Assembly: GCA_028692255.1 (NCBI GenBank)
Contig: JAQUXS010000012.1
Location: forward strand, 1-45,412
Origin: Clostridium sp.
Lineage (GTDB): Bacteria > Bacillota > Clostridia > Clostridiales > Clostridiaceae
DNA: 45,412 nucleotides
Reading direction: 5' to 3'
Every line of letters begins with the position of its first letter. Within the stretch, counting starts at the first letter, position 1. Of this stretch, positions 18,753-26,582 are shown piece after piece. The notes under the pieces were generated by a model. It had not been told where the DNA came from and did not search any database. It was given only the letters and a program-made list of their open reading frames with translations. Position numbers and translations under genes: made by a program.

Positions 18753-18843
18753 GGAGAAATACTCAAGTGGCTGAAGAGGCGCCCCTGCTAAGGGCGTAGA
18801 ACGGGAAACCGTTGCGAGGGTTCAAATCCCTCTTTCTCCGCCA
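18753..18843 (+). tRNA. tRNA-Ser (GCU)
   Basis: A class II tRNA. Acceptor GGAGAAA pairs with TTTCTCC, discriminator G, encoded CCA. Anticodon stem CGCCC/GGGCG encloses CTGCTAA, anticodon GCT, reading AGC/AGU. Probably cotranscribed with the first tRNA-Ser. Confidence 0.95.
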
Positions 18844-18848
18844 TAACC

Positions 18849-18880
18849 GCATCTAACGTAAGTTAGGTGCTCTTTTATTT
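18849..18880 (+). terminator. Terminator of the tRNA-Ser transcript
   Basis: GCATCTAAC (18849-18857) pairs with GTTAGGTGC (18862-18870), then TCTTTTATTTTTT. Confidence 0.85.
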
Positions 18881-18899
18881 TTTGCAAATGTTTTTGTAA

Positions 18900-19385
18900 T
18901 TAATCACAGTCCATATAAATAATACTTCGGGATCTGGAAGGGTTGTTTATGGTGTGGTTACAATGTTCTTTGGATATAATTTCTACTTCATTAATTTTGG
19001 GTCCTAAGGTTACTGGGTGTAAATCTAAAATAATTCTAGAAAAAGATTGAGCTTTTACAATGGGGATGTAGTAAAAAATTTTATTTTTATCATATTTATA
19101 TTTACCATCAGGAATAAATGTGGATATAAAATCTACTCCTTTTGGAATAGTGTCTTTTAAAGTTACATTATATATATCAAAATCAACAATATTTATAATG
19201 TAGATATAAAATAATAGATTATTGCCTAATTTAAGTTTACAATGATTAACATGTTGTATGAGCATTAAGCATAATGGTTCTATTATACATATAGAGGCTA
19301 TTGCTTCAGCTTTTGGTCCATTGTTTGCTGTAACTATGGCAGAATTCTTTGATATTGTTGATGGTAAATGAAAGTTTGAATCCAT
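18900..19385 (-). CDS. Small DUF11-like protein (second of pair)
   Basis: 161 residues, no signal peptide. The middle (GNNLLFYIYIINIVDFDIYN, then VTLKDTIPKGVDFISTFIPDG) follows the DUF11 beta-sandwich pattern, where the family usually reads YTIxVxNxGxxxATNVxxxDxLPxGVxF. It aligns along its length with the upstream gene product, from STIS at the start to the DTIPKGVDF equivalent, so the two are diverged tandem paralogues. Several Cys and His residues and a basic C-terminus are odd for the family. ATG behind AGGAGGT. A structural role is inferred from the family; nothing more specific is visible. Confidence 0.7.
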   Translation of the reverse strand: MDSNFHLPSTISKNSAIVTANNGPKAEAIASICIIEPLCLMLIQHVNHCKLKLGNNLLFYIYIINIVDFDIYNVTLKDTIPKGVDFISTFIPDGKYKYDKNKIFYYIPIVKAQSFSRIILDLHPVTLGPKINEVEIISKEHCNHTINNPSRSRSIIYMDCD

Positions 19386-19418
19386 TATAAATAACCTCCT
19401 ATAAACAATATTGTTAAA

Positions 19419-19443
19419 GGGACTGAAATTAAAATTCAGTCCT
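19419..19443 (-). terminator. Hairpin between the two DUF11 genes
   Basis: GGACTGAA (19420-19427) and TTCAGTCC (19435-19442) form an 8-bp stem. On the minus strand CTTTAAC follows, a poor U-tract, so it may only attenuate transcription into the second gene or stabilise the first message. Confidence 0.5.
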
Positions 19444-19454
19444 ATTTAATTTCA

Positions 19455-19832
19455 TTAAGCTGAAGTAGCTACTGCAGGAATTGTAATTGTAACGGAAGTA
19501 GCTACAGGAAGATCTCCAATATTAACTTTTATATAATTAGAATTTGAACTTGAATCAAGAGATCCAATACCATCTATTGTTACCTGTTTATAGTCGAAGT
19601 CAATTTTTTTATTAGCGGAGTCTTCCATTACTACAGATGTAGCAGTTGTTGAGCCAGAGTTATTAACTACTATAGTATACACAAATGGCTCGCCTACTAA
19701 CACAGAGGTAGATGAAACTGATTTTGTAATTGCCAATTTAGCAATTGGTTCTGTAACTGTAAGGTTAATTGTACTGGTAACTGTGTTAGTGTTAGTACCC
19801 TTTGCACTAACGGTATTACTTATCGTAGACAA
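19455..19832 (-). CDS. Small DUF11-domain protein (first of pair)
   Basis: About 125 residues: STISNTVSAKGTNTNTV, then a DUF11 repeat (KLAITKSVSSTSVLVGEPFVYTI, NNSGSTTATSVVMEDS). It is rich in Thr, Ser, Val and Asn, with no signal peptide, transmembrane segment or anchor, so it seems to be cytosolic or assembled inside the mother cell. DUF11 repeats usually occur in large secreted surface proteins, so a single-repeat cytosolic form is unusual. The frame starts at GTG 19841, but AAAGGA is only 2 bases ahead of it; TTG 19832 has better spacing. A sigma-K-like promoter lies upstream. Confidence 0.75.
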   Translation of the reverse strand: MSTISNTVSAKGTNTNTVTSTINLTVTEPIAKLAITKSVSSTSVLVGEPFVYTIVVNNSGSTTATSVVMEDSANKKIDFDYKQVTIDGIGSLDSSSNSNYIKVNIGDLPVATSVTITIPAVATSA

Positions 19833-19889
19833 TAAAACCACTTCCTTTTATAGCGATTTTATGAAACTGAAAAATACTAGTTTCGATTA

Positions 19890-19917
19890 TATTATATGAG
19901 GCATTAGATTTAATTGT
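19890..19917 (-). promoter_or_regulatory. Candidate sigma-K (late mother-cell) promoter of the DUF11 pair
   Basis: On the minus strand: AC (19917-19916), 17-base spacer, CATATAATA (19898-19890). This fits the Bacillus sigma-K consensus AC-(16-17)-CATANNNTA; sigma-E has a similar -10. The start would fall near 19882, about 50 bases before the first DUF11 gene. Short consensus, so chance match is possible. Confidence 0.5.
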
Positions 19918-19982
19918 GTTATCAATATACCAATTTTTAAGGCTATTAGGGAGTTATGTACGAGGTTTTATAGAAATTTAAT

Positions 19983-20011
19983 TTGCATAAGAAATTGTTA
20001 TATGATAAAAT
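19983..20011 (+). promoter_or_regulatory. Promoter of tRNA-Arg
   Basis: TTGCAT (19983-19988), 17-base spacer, TAAAAT (20006-20011). Confidence 0.65.
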
Positions 20012-20044
20012 AATTTAGGTGTTAAATAGAATTGAATAGAATAT

Positions 20045-20121
20045 GCATCAGTAGCTCAGCTGGATAGAGTGACTGGCTACGAACCAGTAGGTCGTGGGTT
20101 CGACTCCCTCCTGATGCACCA
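20045..20121 (+). tRNA. tRNA-Arg (ACG)
   Basis: Acceptor GCATCAG pairs with CTGATGC, CCA encoded. Anticodon stem ACTGG/CCAGT encloses CTACGAA, anticodon ACG (read as ICG, for CGU/CGC/CGA). Confidence 0.95.
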
Positions 20122-20129
20122 AAATACAA

Positions 20130-20160
20130 GGCTTTCGCAGATTTGCGAGGGCTTTTTTTA
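20130..20160 (+). terminator. Terminator of tRNA-Arg
   Basis: GGCTTTCGCA (20130-20139) pairs with TGCGAGGGCT (20144-20153) using G-U pairs, followed by a T-run to 20159. The 160 bases from here to the XRE gene show no other clear element. Confidence 0.8.
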
Positions 20161-20321
20161 GTGCTTGATGAATCATTTATGACTCAGTTTTTGTTAATGT
20201 AAAAAATTACAGTATTAAACATTTCACGATTGTATGCAACTACAGATAGCATAATTGTATATTGTAAGTTGGTGGTAATATACTTTACTTATAGATATCC
20301 TTATTAAAGGAGGGGATTATA

Positions 20322-20996
20322 ATGAGTATTGCAGAAAATATACAGATGTTACGAAAAGAAAAGGCTCTTTCTCAAGAGGAGTTAGCAGGAATACTGAACG
20401 TTTCTAGACAGGCAGTAGGGAAGTGGGAAAATGGAATAGCTTATCCTGATTTGGAAAGGTTAATTCAGTTAAGCGATTACTTTAAAATTTCATTAGACCG
20501 TTTAGTTAAGAAAGCTGAAAACTGCGACTTACATGGAAATAATAAAGAGAATGTTAACAGAAATCAATTGATTGAATTTCTTATCAAGGCTAAAAAAGCA
20601 ACATATGCAGGTCATGGAAAAGAAAGAGAAGCAAGTAGACTAGCTTCTCATGATTTTGAATATAAAGAGGGAGACCTTTATTATTATGATACTTATCTTG
20701 GTGGGGAATGTTTTGGCGGTGAAGAAGTAATATGGTTAAAGAATGAACCAAGTTGGTGCATGAATTACTATGGAAGGGTTGTGGGAGAGCACTTCAATGT
20801 AGATTTTTTAAGAGATGCTTTGTTAAATGTATCATATGATTCACCATATAGAGGACCGTCATTATATCAAAATGGAGATTACATATATCACTGTAGAACA
20901 GAAGGAAACTTTGAATTTTATCATGGATATGAGGAAATTATATATAATGGAGAAAAGATATATGAGTGTATTTTTAATGGAGGAATAGTTAAATAA
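20322..20996 (+). CDS. XRE-family regulator with DUF5680 domain
   Basis: 224 residues. An N-terminal HTH_3 domain (about 6-60: LRKEKALSQEELAGILNVSRQAVGKWENGIAYPDLERLIQLS split over helices 1-4) is joined to a C-terminal DUF5680 domain with LIKAKKATYAGHG, DLYYYDTYLGGECFGGEEVIW and several conserved aromatics. DUF5680 is thought to be a ligand or effector domain; the ligand is unknown. ATG 7 bases behind AAAGGAGGGG. Monocistronic, with a terminator after it; no target operon is obvious. Confidence 0.88.
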   Translation: MSIAENIQMLRKEKALSQEELAGILNVSRQAVGKWENGIAYPDLERLIQLSDYFKISLDRLVKKAENCDLHGNNKENVNRNQLIEFLIKAKKATYAGHGKEREASRLASHDFEYKEGDLYYYDTYLGGECFGGEEVIWLKNEPSWCMNYYGRVVGEHFNVDFLRDALLNVSYDSPYRGPSLYQNGDYIYHCRTEGNFEFYHGYEEIIYNGEKIYECIFNGGIVK

Positions 20997-21009
20997 ATCA
21001 GAAAAGGAT

Positions 21010-21041
21010 ATGAGCATAATCTAATGGCTCATGTTTTTTTT
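21010..21041 (+). terminator. Terminator of the XRE gene
   Basis: ATGAGC (21010-21015) pairs with GCTCAT (21027-21032), then G and T8. Confidence 0.8.
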
Positions 21042-21207
21042 ATTTTCTTTTTATTCAAAAAGCAAAAATCACAGCATTTATTCCCTATTTATAAATTTAT
21101 GCCATCTATATGAAAATTATATCACATTGAAATTAACAGCAAGGGTTTCATATGTTATTAAATAAAATTAAGAAATTGATCTAAATAAAACAATTAGTAT
21201 ATATAAA

Positions 21208-21277
21208 AATTCTGTAGATACCTTTACAGAATTGGTCAGCCACAGTACAATTAAAAAATACTAACCAAAACGGTCAG
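21208..21277 (+). promoter_or_regulatory. Candidate TetR operator region
   Basis: Two dyads precede the TetR gene. AATTCTGTA-(8)-TACAGAATT (21208-21233) is perfect. CTAACC-(5)-GGTCAG (21261-21277) has one mismatch, and a further GGTCAG half-site lies at 21234-21239. The second dyad abuts the ribosome binding site AGGAAGG, a usual place for TetR autoregulation. Which dyad is used is not decidable from sequence. The rest of 20997-21291 shows nothing else. Confidence 0.5.
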
Positions 21278-21291
21278 GAAGGTGTTTTGAA

Positions 21292-21897
21292 ATGAATCAA
21301 GGCTTTTTTAAATTATCGGAAGAAAGAAGAAATCAAATCATTAATGCAGGATTTCGAATTTTTGCACAAAATGCTTATAATAAAGCACCTGTTGCCGAAA
21401 TTGCCAAAGAGGCAGGTATTTCAAAATCCTTGTTGTTTTATCATTTTAAGAATAAAAAAGAACTGTATCTATTTCTTTGGAAAAAAGTAATTGAATTAAC
21501 AAGTAAAGAAATGATAGAGCAAAATGTTATTGGGACAAAGGATTATTTTGAGATGATGATGCGTTCTCTAAAGGGAAAATGCAATCTAATTAGAAAATAT
21601 CCATATGCAAGTGAATTTTCACTTCGAGCATATTACGAACAAAATACTGAAATACACAATGAGATTCAAAATAATTTTATAGAAATTAGTGATGAAAGCG
21701 AGAAAAGATTGTTTGCAGTAATTGATACTACTACCTTGAGAGAAGATATTAATCTGCATGAAATGTATCAAGAAATGATATGGGCAGCTGATGGCTATAT
21801 GCATAATGCCTTTATGCGTGGAAATATTGATGCAGACTTAATAGAATTAGATTTTGAAAAGTTAATTACAATGTGGAAAAAAGTTTATCAAAGGTAG
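21292..21897 (+). CDS. TetR/AcrR-family regulator
   Basis: 201 residues. The N-terminal TetR HTH is clear (RRNQIINAGFRIFAQNAYNK, then VAEIAKEAGISKSLLFYHFKNKKELYLFLWKK, residues ~10-65). The C-terminal ligand domain is helical and not conserved. First gene of a probable operon with two alpha/beta hydrolases (gap 21 bases to the first), so it likely controls them. GTG-type dyads upstream are candidate operators. ATG behind AGGAAGG. Confidence 0.9.
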   Translation: MNQGFFKLSEERRNQIINAGFRIFAQNAYNKAPVAEIAKEAGISKSLLFYHFKNKKELYLFLWKKVIELTSKEMIEQNVIGTKDYFEMMMRSLKGKCNLIRKYPYASEFSLRAYYEQNTEIHNEIQNNFIEISDESEKRLFAVIDTTTLREDINLHEMYQEMIWAADGYMHNAFMRGNIDADLIELDFEKLITMWKKVYQR

Positions 21898-21918
21898 ACT
21901 TTATATAGGGAGGGTTAT

Positions 21919-22725
21919 ATGGAAGTTAATCATAGGCATATAGAATCGGAAAATGGAATTGTTCATTATTGGATTGCTAGAAATGTAAATAAGAATACAA
22001 AGTGGATTGTTTTTACACATGGATTAACAGCGAATCATTCTATGTTTGAAAAACAAGCTGAGTATTTTGCAGCAAAATATTCAGTGATTACTTGGGATGT
22101 TCCTTTACATGGTTTATCAAGACCGTACCATGACTTTTCATATAATAAGACGGCTATAGAACTTAAAACAATTTTGGAAAATGAAAAGATTGATCAAGTA
22201 ATTTTAGTAGGAATGTCAATGGGTGGTTATCCAAGTCAGGAATTTGCTAGTATGTATCCCCATATGGTAGAAGGTTTTATAGCACTAGACACAACACCAT
22301 TTGGACTTCAATATTATTCTAAATCTGATTTGTGGTGGTTACGACATGCGGCACCAATGGCAAGATGTTTTCCAAATGCCATGTTGCAAAAGAGCATGGC
22401 TAAGTCTGTTTCAAAGACCCAATATTCTTATAAAAAGATGATGGAAATGTTATCCCATCTTACGAAAGCGCAAATTATTGAGCAAATGGATGCAGCATAT
22501 GGAGTATTTGCAAAAGAGAATAAGGAAGTTAGTTTTACATTTCCAGTACTTATTTTAGTTGGGGATAGTGATACCACTGGAAAAGTAAAGCTATATAATG
22601 AAAAATGGTCAAAAATAACAGGTTATCCTCTACATATTATTAAAAATGCAGCACATTTTTCAAATGGTGACAATCCTGGTCAGGTTAATAAGGAGATAGA
22701 AGCATTTATACAAGGGATTAAGTAA
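21919..22725 (+). CDS. Alpha/beta hydrolase
   Basis: 268 residues with the alpha/beta-hydrolase fold. The oxyanion segment is FTHGLTANHSMF (32-43), the nucleophile S100 sits in VGMSMGG, the acid is D216 or D218 in LVGDSDTTG, and H246 lies in NAAHFSN. This is close in layout to small esterases and MenH/YcgS-like hydrolases. The substrate is unknown. It follows the TetR gene by 21 bases with GGGAGGG ahead of its ATG. Confidence 0.88.
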   Translation: MEVNHRHIESENGIVHYWIARNVNKNTKWIVFTHGLTANHSMFEKQAEYFAAKYSVITWDVPLHGLSRPYHDFSYNKTAIELKTILENEKIDQVILVGMSMGGYPSQEFASMYPHMVEGFIALDTTPFGLQYYSKSDLWWLRHAAPMARCFPNAMLQKSMAKSVSKTQYSYKKMMEMLSHLTKAQIIEQMDAAYGVFAKENKEVSFTFPVLILVGDSDTTGKVKLYNEKWSKITGYPLHIIKNAAHFSNGDNPGQVNKEIEAFIQGIK

Positions 22726-22788
22726 AACACATAAGGCATTAGTAATGAATTTGAAGTAGATTATGAAGTATAAAAGGGGTGTATAGGT

Positions 22789-23535
22789 ATGATATTTAAA
22801 GAAACAAGTAATAAAGACTTTCCAACGATTATATTATTGCATGGTGGTGGACTATCAAATTGGTCGCTTAAGGAAATTGTTAATAAGCTTAAAACTAGAT
22901 TTCACGTAGTAACGCCTATTATAGACGGTCATGGAGAAGATGGAGAGGAAGAATTCGTCAGCATTGTAGATTCAGCGACTAAACTTATAAACTATATAGA
23001 TACACAATGTAATGAAAAAGTGTTTGCTATTGGTGGATTATCAATAGGTGCACAAATAGTAACTGAAGTTTTATCTAAGAGGGAAAATATCGCAGATTAT
23101 GCAATTATAGAAAGTGCACTAGTATATCCCATTAAAGGTACTACTAAAATGATGATTCCTATTTTCAAGTTTTGTTATGGGTTACTTAAAAAAAGATGGT
23201 TCGCAAAAATGCAGGCAAAGTCACTTTGTGTTTCACCTGACATGTTTGAAACTTATTATGAGGATAGCATAAAAATATCAAGACAATCTCTAATAAATAT
23301 TACATTAAGCAATGGAAATTATAATCTGAAGAGCAGCATTTCAAATACCAAATCAAAAGTACTTATCATAGTTGGAGAAAAAGAACTAGGCATTATGAAA
23401 AAATCAGCACAGAGACTACATAAAGCAATTAGTGGAAGTGAGCTGTATATTGCTCCAAAAATGAAACATGGAGAAATTAGTTTGATGTATCCGGAAAAAT
23501 ATATTGAGCTAATAAAATTGCTATTTGTAAAATAG
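22789..23535 (+). CDS. Alpha/beta hydrolase (second)
   Basis: 248 residues, same fold but not a close copy of its neighbour. LLHGGGLSNWSL (16-27), nucleophile S85 in GGLSIGA, and H227 in KMKHGEIS. The acid is probably in IIVGEKELG, where Glu stands in place of the usual Asp. ATG behind AGGGGTG, 63 bases after the first hydrolase with no terminator between, so it is likely part of the TetR operon. The substrate is unknown. Confidence 0.85.
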   Translation: MIFKETSNKDFPTIILLHGGGLSNWSLKEIVNKLKTRFHVVTPIIDGHGEDGEEEFVSIVDSATKLINYIDTQCNEKVFAIGGLSIGAQIVTEVLSKRENIADYAIIESALVYPIKGTTKMMIPIFKFCYGLLKKRWFAKMQAKSLCVSPDMFETYYEDSIKISRQSLINITLSNGNYNLKSSISNTKSKVLIIVGEKELGIMKKSAQRLHKAISGSELYIAPKMKHGEISLMYPEKYIELIKLLFVK

Positions 23536-23580
23536 TAGATTTAATATTTGAAAAAAGAATTGATGAAGATAAGATATGTA

Positions 23581-23607
23581 AATTGAGCTGCATTCTGCAG
23601 CTCAATT
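23581..23607. terminator. Bidirectional terminator between hydrolase and DUF4179 genes
   Basis: AATTGAGCTGCA-TTC-TGCAGCTCAATT: a perfect 12-bp stem with a 3-base loop between convergent genes. U-tracts are short on both sides. Confidence 0.75.
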
Positions 23608-23634
23608 TAGTAATCTTATTAGAAATTTGTAAGT

Positions 23635-25020
23635 TTATTTAGTAAGATTTATATTGAATTTTAAATTATTGTATATATCGTAGTATCCTAAATCATTAGT
23701 TCCTATTTTGTATTTTATGTTTTTATTCAAAGGTTGAAATTCCATAGTATACTCATTGAGACTACTTTTATCTTTTTTTATATTAAAGTTATTGCCCTTA
23801 TTTTCAACTACATTACCTTTATCATCTTTTATAAATAATTCTCGCGCTTGTAAAAATGGAGCATTTCCTTCTACTTTATATTTAACAATAGTTTTATTCT
23901 TTTCGGTAGTTATTGATTTAACTATAATTTTGCCCATTTTCCCTTGGGAAAGTTCTATTGGATAAGTTCCATCTATATCTTTATATATTGGTGATATGTC
24001 TGTTGATCCACCAATTTCATATGGTATAAAAGTTAAGTATTTTGGAATAGTATTTACACTATTAAAGTTATATTTATATTTTATAGTATTTAAAGATAGC
24101 TCATTTGCTTGCTCTTCATATCCATCCCTTGGCAAAATTTCATTGCCTTTATCATCAAAAATGAACCAGTTAACGTTTGTATTTTTATTATTGTAAATAG
24201 TAGTTACTATGCTGGTGCTTATAGGTGTAAAGCTTATTTTTTCTATATTAATTTTGCCATATGGTAAATTAACATTAACATTAGGTTCAAATACCTTGCT
24301 GGTTTTAGCTGTGTCATCTTTAGGAACACTAAATTTAAAATTCCATGTTCCCTTTATGCCATAAATATTCTTTATATTTAAATCCATATTAAAAATAGAT
24401 GGAATATTTTTATCATCTATATTCATAGTTTCTGAATTTATATAAGTATATTCATCTAAATATTTACCATCGGATTCTGAGCCACCCATAACATAATTTC
24501 CATTGATTTTTGTATATTTAGCCAGTGTAAATGGCTCAAACGCATTATTTTTTCCTTGATTTTCAATAATTTCTTTTCCTGACTTCATAAGTTTTCTTAT
24601 ATCATTGTTACTTTTTATGGTGTAACCTATTGTTAAATTATTATTATCAGTTAATATCTCATTTATAGTAACAGTTACTCCTTTATCTGTTATACTTTTG
24701 TTTAATGTTTTAGAATATTTTTCATATTGTCCTTTATCATATAAATTACTGTGCATTTGTTGAAATACAGATTGCAAATTAGATATGCTTTTTGCAATAA
24801 CAGGTGTTTTTATACCAATTAATGCAGTAGCTACTATTGCAGCTAGTGCAGCTGTTGCTATTTTATATTTTGATTTTCTTGTATTATTTTTGTTTTTAAT
24901 ACTTTTTAACAAATTCTTTTTTAATCTTTTTTTAGTTATATCATCAAGTTCTACATCAATAGAATTAATATTCTCTATATCCATTTCAATATCATTAAGG
25001 TATTTGTATATATCGTCCAT
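23635..25020 (-). CDS. DUF4179 anti-sigma factor-like membrane protein
   Basis: 461 residues from ATG 25020 (MDDIYKYLND; AAGGAGG 9 bases ahead). A cytoplasmic N-terminus of ~70 residues is followed by one membrane helix (KIATAALAAIVATALIG) and a ~370-residue extracytoplasmic region starting with DUF4179 (SLQ, QYEKYSKTLNKSITDKGVTVTINEIL). Family members sit behind ECF sigma genes and act as their anti-sigma factors or stress sensors. The start overlaps the sigma gene by 26 bases, implying translational coupling. The frame extends to 25050, but that would deepen the overlap with no ribosome binding site. Confidence 0.85.
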   Translation of the reverse strand: MDDIYKYLNDIEMDIENINSIDVELDDITKKRLKKNLLKSIKNKNNTRKSKYKIATAALAAIVATALIGIKTPVIAKSISNLQSVFQQMHSNLYDKGQYEKYSKTLNKSITDKGVTVTINEILTDNNNLTIGYTIKSNNDIRKLMKSGKEIIENQGKNNAFEPFTLAKYTKINGNYVMGGSESDGKYLDEYTYINSETMNIDDKNIPSIFNMDLNIKNIYGIKGTWNFKFSVPKDDTAKTSKVFEPNVNVNLPYGKINIEKISFTPISTSIVTTIYNNKNTNVNWFIFDDKGNEILPRDGYEEQANELSLNTIKYKYNFNSVNTIPKYLTFIPYEIGGSTDISPIYKDIDGTYPIELSQGKMGKIIVKSITTEKNKTIVKYKVEGNAPFLQARELFIKDDKGNVVENKGNNFNIKKDKSSLNEYTMEFQPLNKNIKYKIGTNDLGYYDIYNNLKFNINLTK

Positions 25021-25585
25021 TACAATTTTCCTCCTTATTAACATTTTCAAGTTTTAATTTTAATAGCTTTTTACATCTACAAATCCTTGTATCTACAACA
25101 TTTCTTGTTACTCCTAATTTCATAGCAATTTCATCTACACTTTTTCCAAGATAATATCTCATTATAAATATGTTCCTATTCATCTCGCTAAATTCACTAA
25201 TATATTGCAGAATTTCTTCAGCACTTTCATTAGCTAATATTTTATCTTCAGTTGTTAAATTGGAACTAATATTATAATCATCAATATTAATGGATTCTTT
25301 ATTTTTTAGAAATTTTCTTTGATAATCAATTGCTTTATATTTTCCGATTGCACAAATCCAGTGTACAAATTTCTCAGGTTTACCAGTAAACATATTTGAG
25401 TGATTCCAAATGCTTAGGAAAACATCATTTAGACATTCTTCAATTGCGCCGTTTTGACTGTAATTATTTAAAACATTATATATAACTTTATATATTAGAT
25501 TACTATAATTATCTATCAAAAAATCCAATGCTTTTGTATTCTTTTTCTTTAATTGTTCCGCTAAATTTAATTCAGTTATTTTCAC
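24995..25585 (-). CDS. ECF-type RNA polymerase sigma factor
   Basis: 196 residues. Region 2 (ALDFLIDNYSNLIYKVIYNV, then VFLSIWNHSNMF, HWICAIGKYKAIDYQRK) and region 4 (EMNRNIFIMRYYLGKSVDEIAMKLGVTRNVVDTRICRCKK, read in two helices) are both intact. It directs transcription of a small regulon, held in check by the DUF4179 protein encoded next. GTG start behind AAAGGAG. An ECF-like promoter upstream suggests autoregulation. Confidence 0.9.
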   Translation of the reverse strand: MKITELNLAEQLKKKNTKALDFLIDNYSNLIYKVIYNVLNNYSQNGAIEECLNDVFLSIWNHSNMFTGKPEKFVHWICAIGKYKAIDYQRKFLKNKESINIDDYNISSNLTTEDKILANESAEEILQYISEFSEMNRNIFIMRYYLGKSVDEIAMKLGVTRNVVDTRICRCKKLLKLKLENVNKEENCNGRYIQIP

Positions 25586-25633
25586 AATTTTTCTCCTTTC
25601 TCATAAATGTTATGTAGAAGCTTCTCATCTATA

Positions 25634-25662
25634 TAAACGAAACTAATATATGTTTTCTTACA
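25634..25662 (-). promoter_or_regulatory. Candidate ECF autoregulatory promoter
   Basis: On the minus strand TGTAAGAAAAC (25662-25652) and CGTTTA (25639-25634), with 17 bases between TGTAAG and CGTTTA. The CGT in the -10 and the AAC of the -35 region fit the ECF pattern. A 10-bp palindrome (AGAAGCTTCT) lies in the leader. Weak evidence; no other sigma site is better. Confidence 0.35.
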
Positions 25663-25710
25663 AAGTGGAATGTATAATTCGGTAAATAAATTTTATACTG
25701 AAATAATTAT

Positions 25711-25746
25711 TAAATAAAAAAAGGCGTTTCTGCCTTTTTTTATTTA
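25711..25746. terminator. Bidirectional terminator
   Basis: A perfect 15-bp inverted repeat (25711-25725 with 25732-25746, loop GTTTCT) with GGC/GCC at the top and A7/T7 tracts below. It ends the methyltransferase gene on the minus strand. Confidence 0.85.
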
Positions 25747-25809
25747 ATGAACAATATATCATTAAGTGGATCCTAATATTGGATAAGTATTCATTAACAT
25801 ACGAAATTC

Positions 25810-26433
25810 TTATTTATAAATTTCTGCCACCCAAGTAAAGTTTACAACACGTTTAAGTGTAATATTCAGATTAAGTTTTTCTATATATTTTTTAAAATCT
25901 TCAGCTATAAAAAAATGTTTTCTTTCTATGAATTCCCATAAATCAGATCTATTATTTTTTAATAAATTTTCTTTGTATGCTTGTTTTGCTTTCATATTTT
26001 CAAACATATAATCTATTAATAAGATTCTTTTTTTATCACTAAGTGATAACATATTAAATAATGCTTTATGTTTTTCTTCTTCAATCAATCCATGTAACAC
26101 ATAAGATGATACTACAATATCTGATCTTTCTTTTATATTTGATACATCCAAGATACTGTTTTTAATAAAATTCATTTTAGGGTATTTTCTTTTACCTTCT
26201 TCAATCATTTCTGGATTTTTATCTATTCCGATAACATTAATTTTTTCACTTAGAGGACCACATAAGTTGCCTGTGCCGCACCCGAAATCAATTATGTTTT
26301 TTATATTATATCCTAGTATTATGTTTCTTGTATTTATGAAGGTATCTTCATATTTATCGAATAACCCAAGTTCATCATCAGATTTTTCTTGAATCATTTT
26401 GTCATATCTTGCGCCTTTATTTAATATTTTCAT
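25810..26433 (-). CDS. Class I SAM-dependent methyltransferase
   Basis: 207 residues. Motif I is IIDFGCGTGNL (D49-N56), the acidic residue after strand 2 lies in VIGIDKNPEMIEEGK, and motif IV-like SYVLHGL follows. It resembles YrrT-like small methyltransferases, but the C-terminal half, which sets the substrate, gives no clue. ATG behind GGTGGTG. Monocistronic with its own terminator; the neighbour on the other side is divergent. Confidence 0.82.
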   Translation of the reverse strand: MKILNKGARYDKMIQEKSDDELGLFDKYEDTFINTRNIILGYNIKNIIDFGCGTGNLCGPLSEKINVIGIDKNPEMIEEGKRKYPKMNFIKNSILDVSNIKERSDIVVSSYVLHGLIEEEKHKALFNMLSLSDKKRILLIDYMFENMKAKQAYKENLLKNNRSDLWEFIERKHFFIAEDFKKYIEKLNLNITLKRVVNFTWVAEIYK

Positions 26434-26511
26434 TTTAACACCACCGCTTTTGTATAAATTTAAGTTACATAAAAATTGTAGTAAATAGTAAATTGCAATT
26501 AAAAAAATAAG

Positions 26512-26540
26512 TTGAAATACATTTTAAATCATTATATGAT
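26512..26540 (+). promoter_or_regulatory. Promoter of the GyrI-like gene
   Basis: TTGAAA (26512-26517), 17-base spacer, TATGAT (26535-26540), about 43 bases before the ATG. Confidence 0.65.
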
Positions 26541-26582
26541 GAATTCAGACATCGATGTACTCTATTAAAAGAAGGTAAATTT

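Noticed and set aside
25021..25050. N-terminal extension of the DUF4179 protein
   Set aside because: No ribosome binding site ahead of 25050, whereas AAGGAGG lies 9 bases before ATG 25020.
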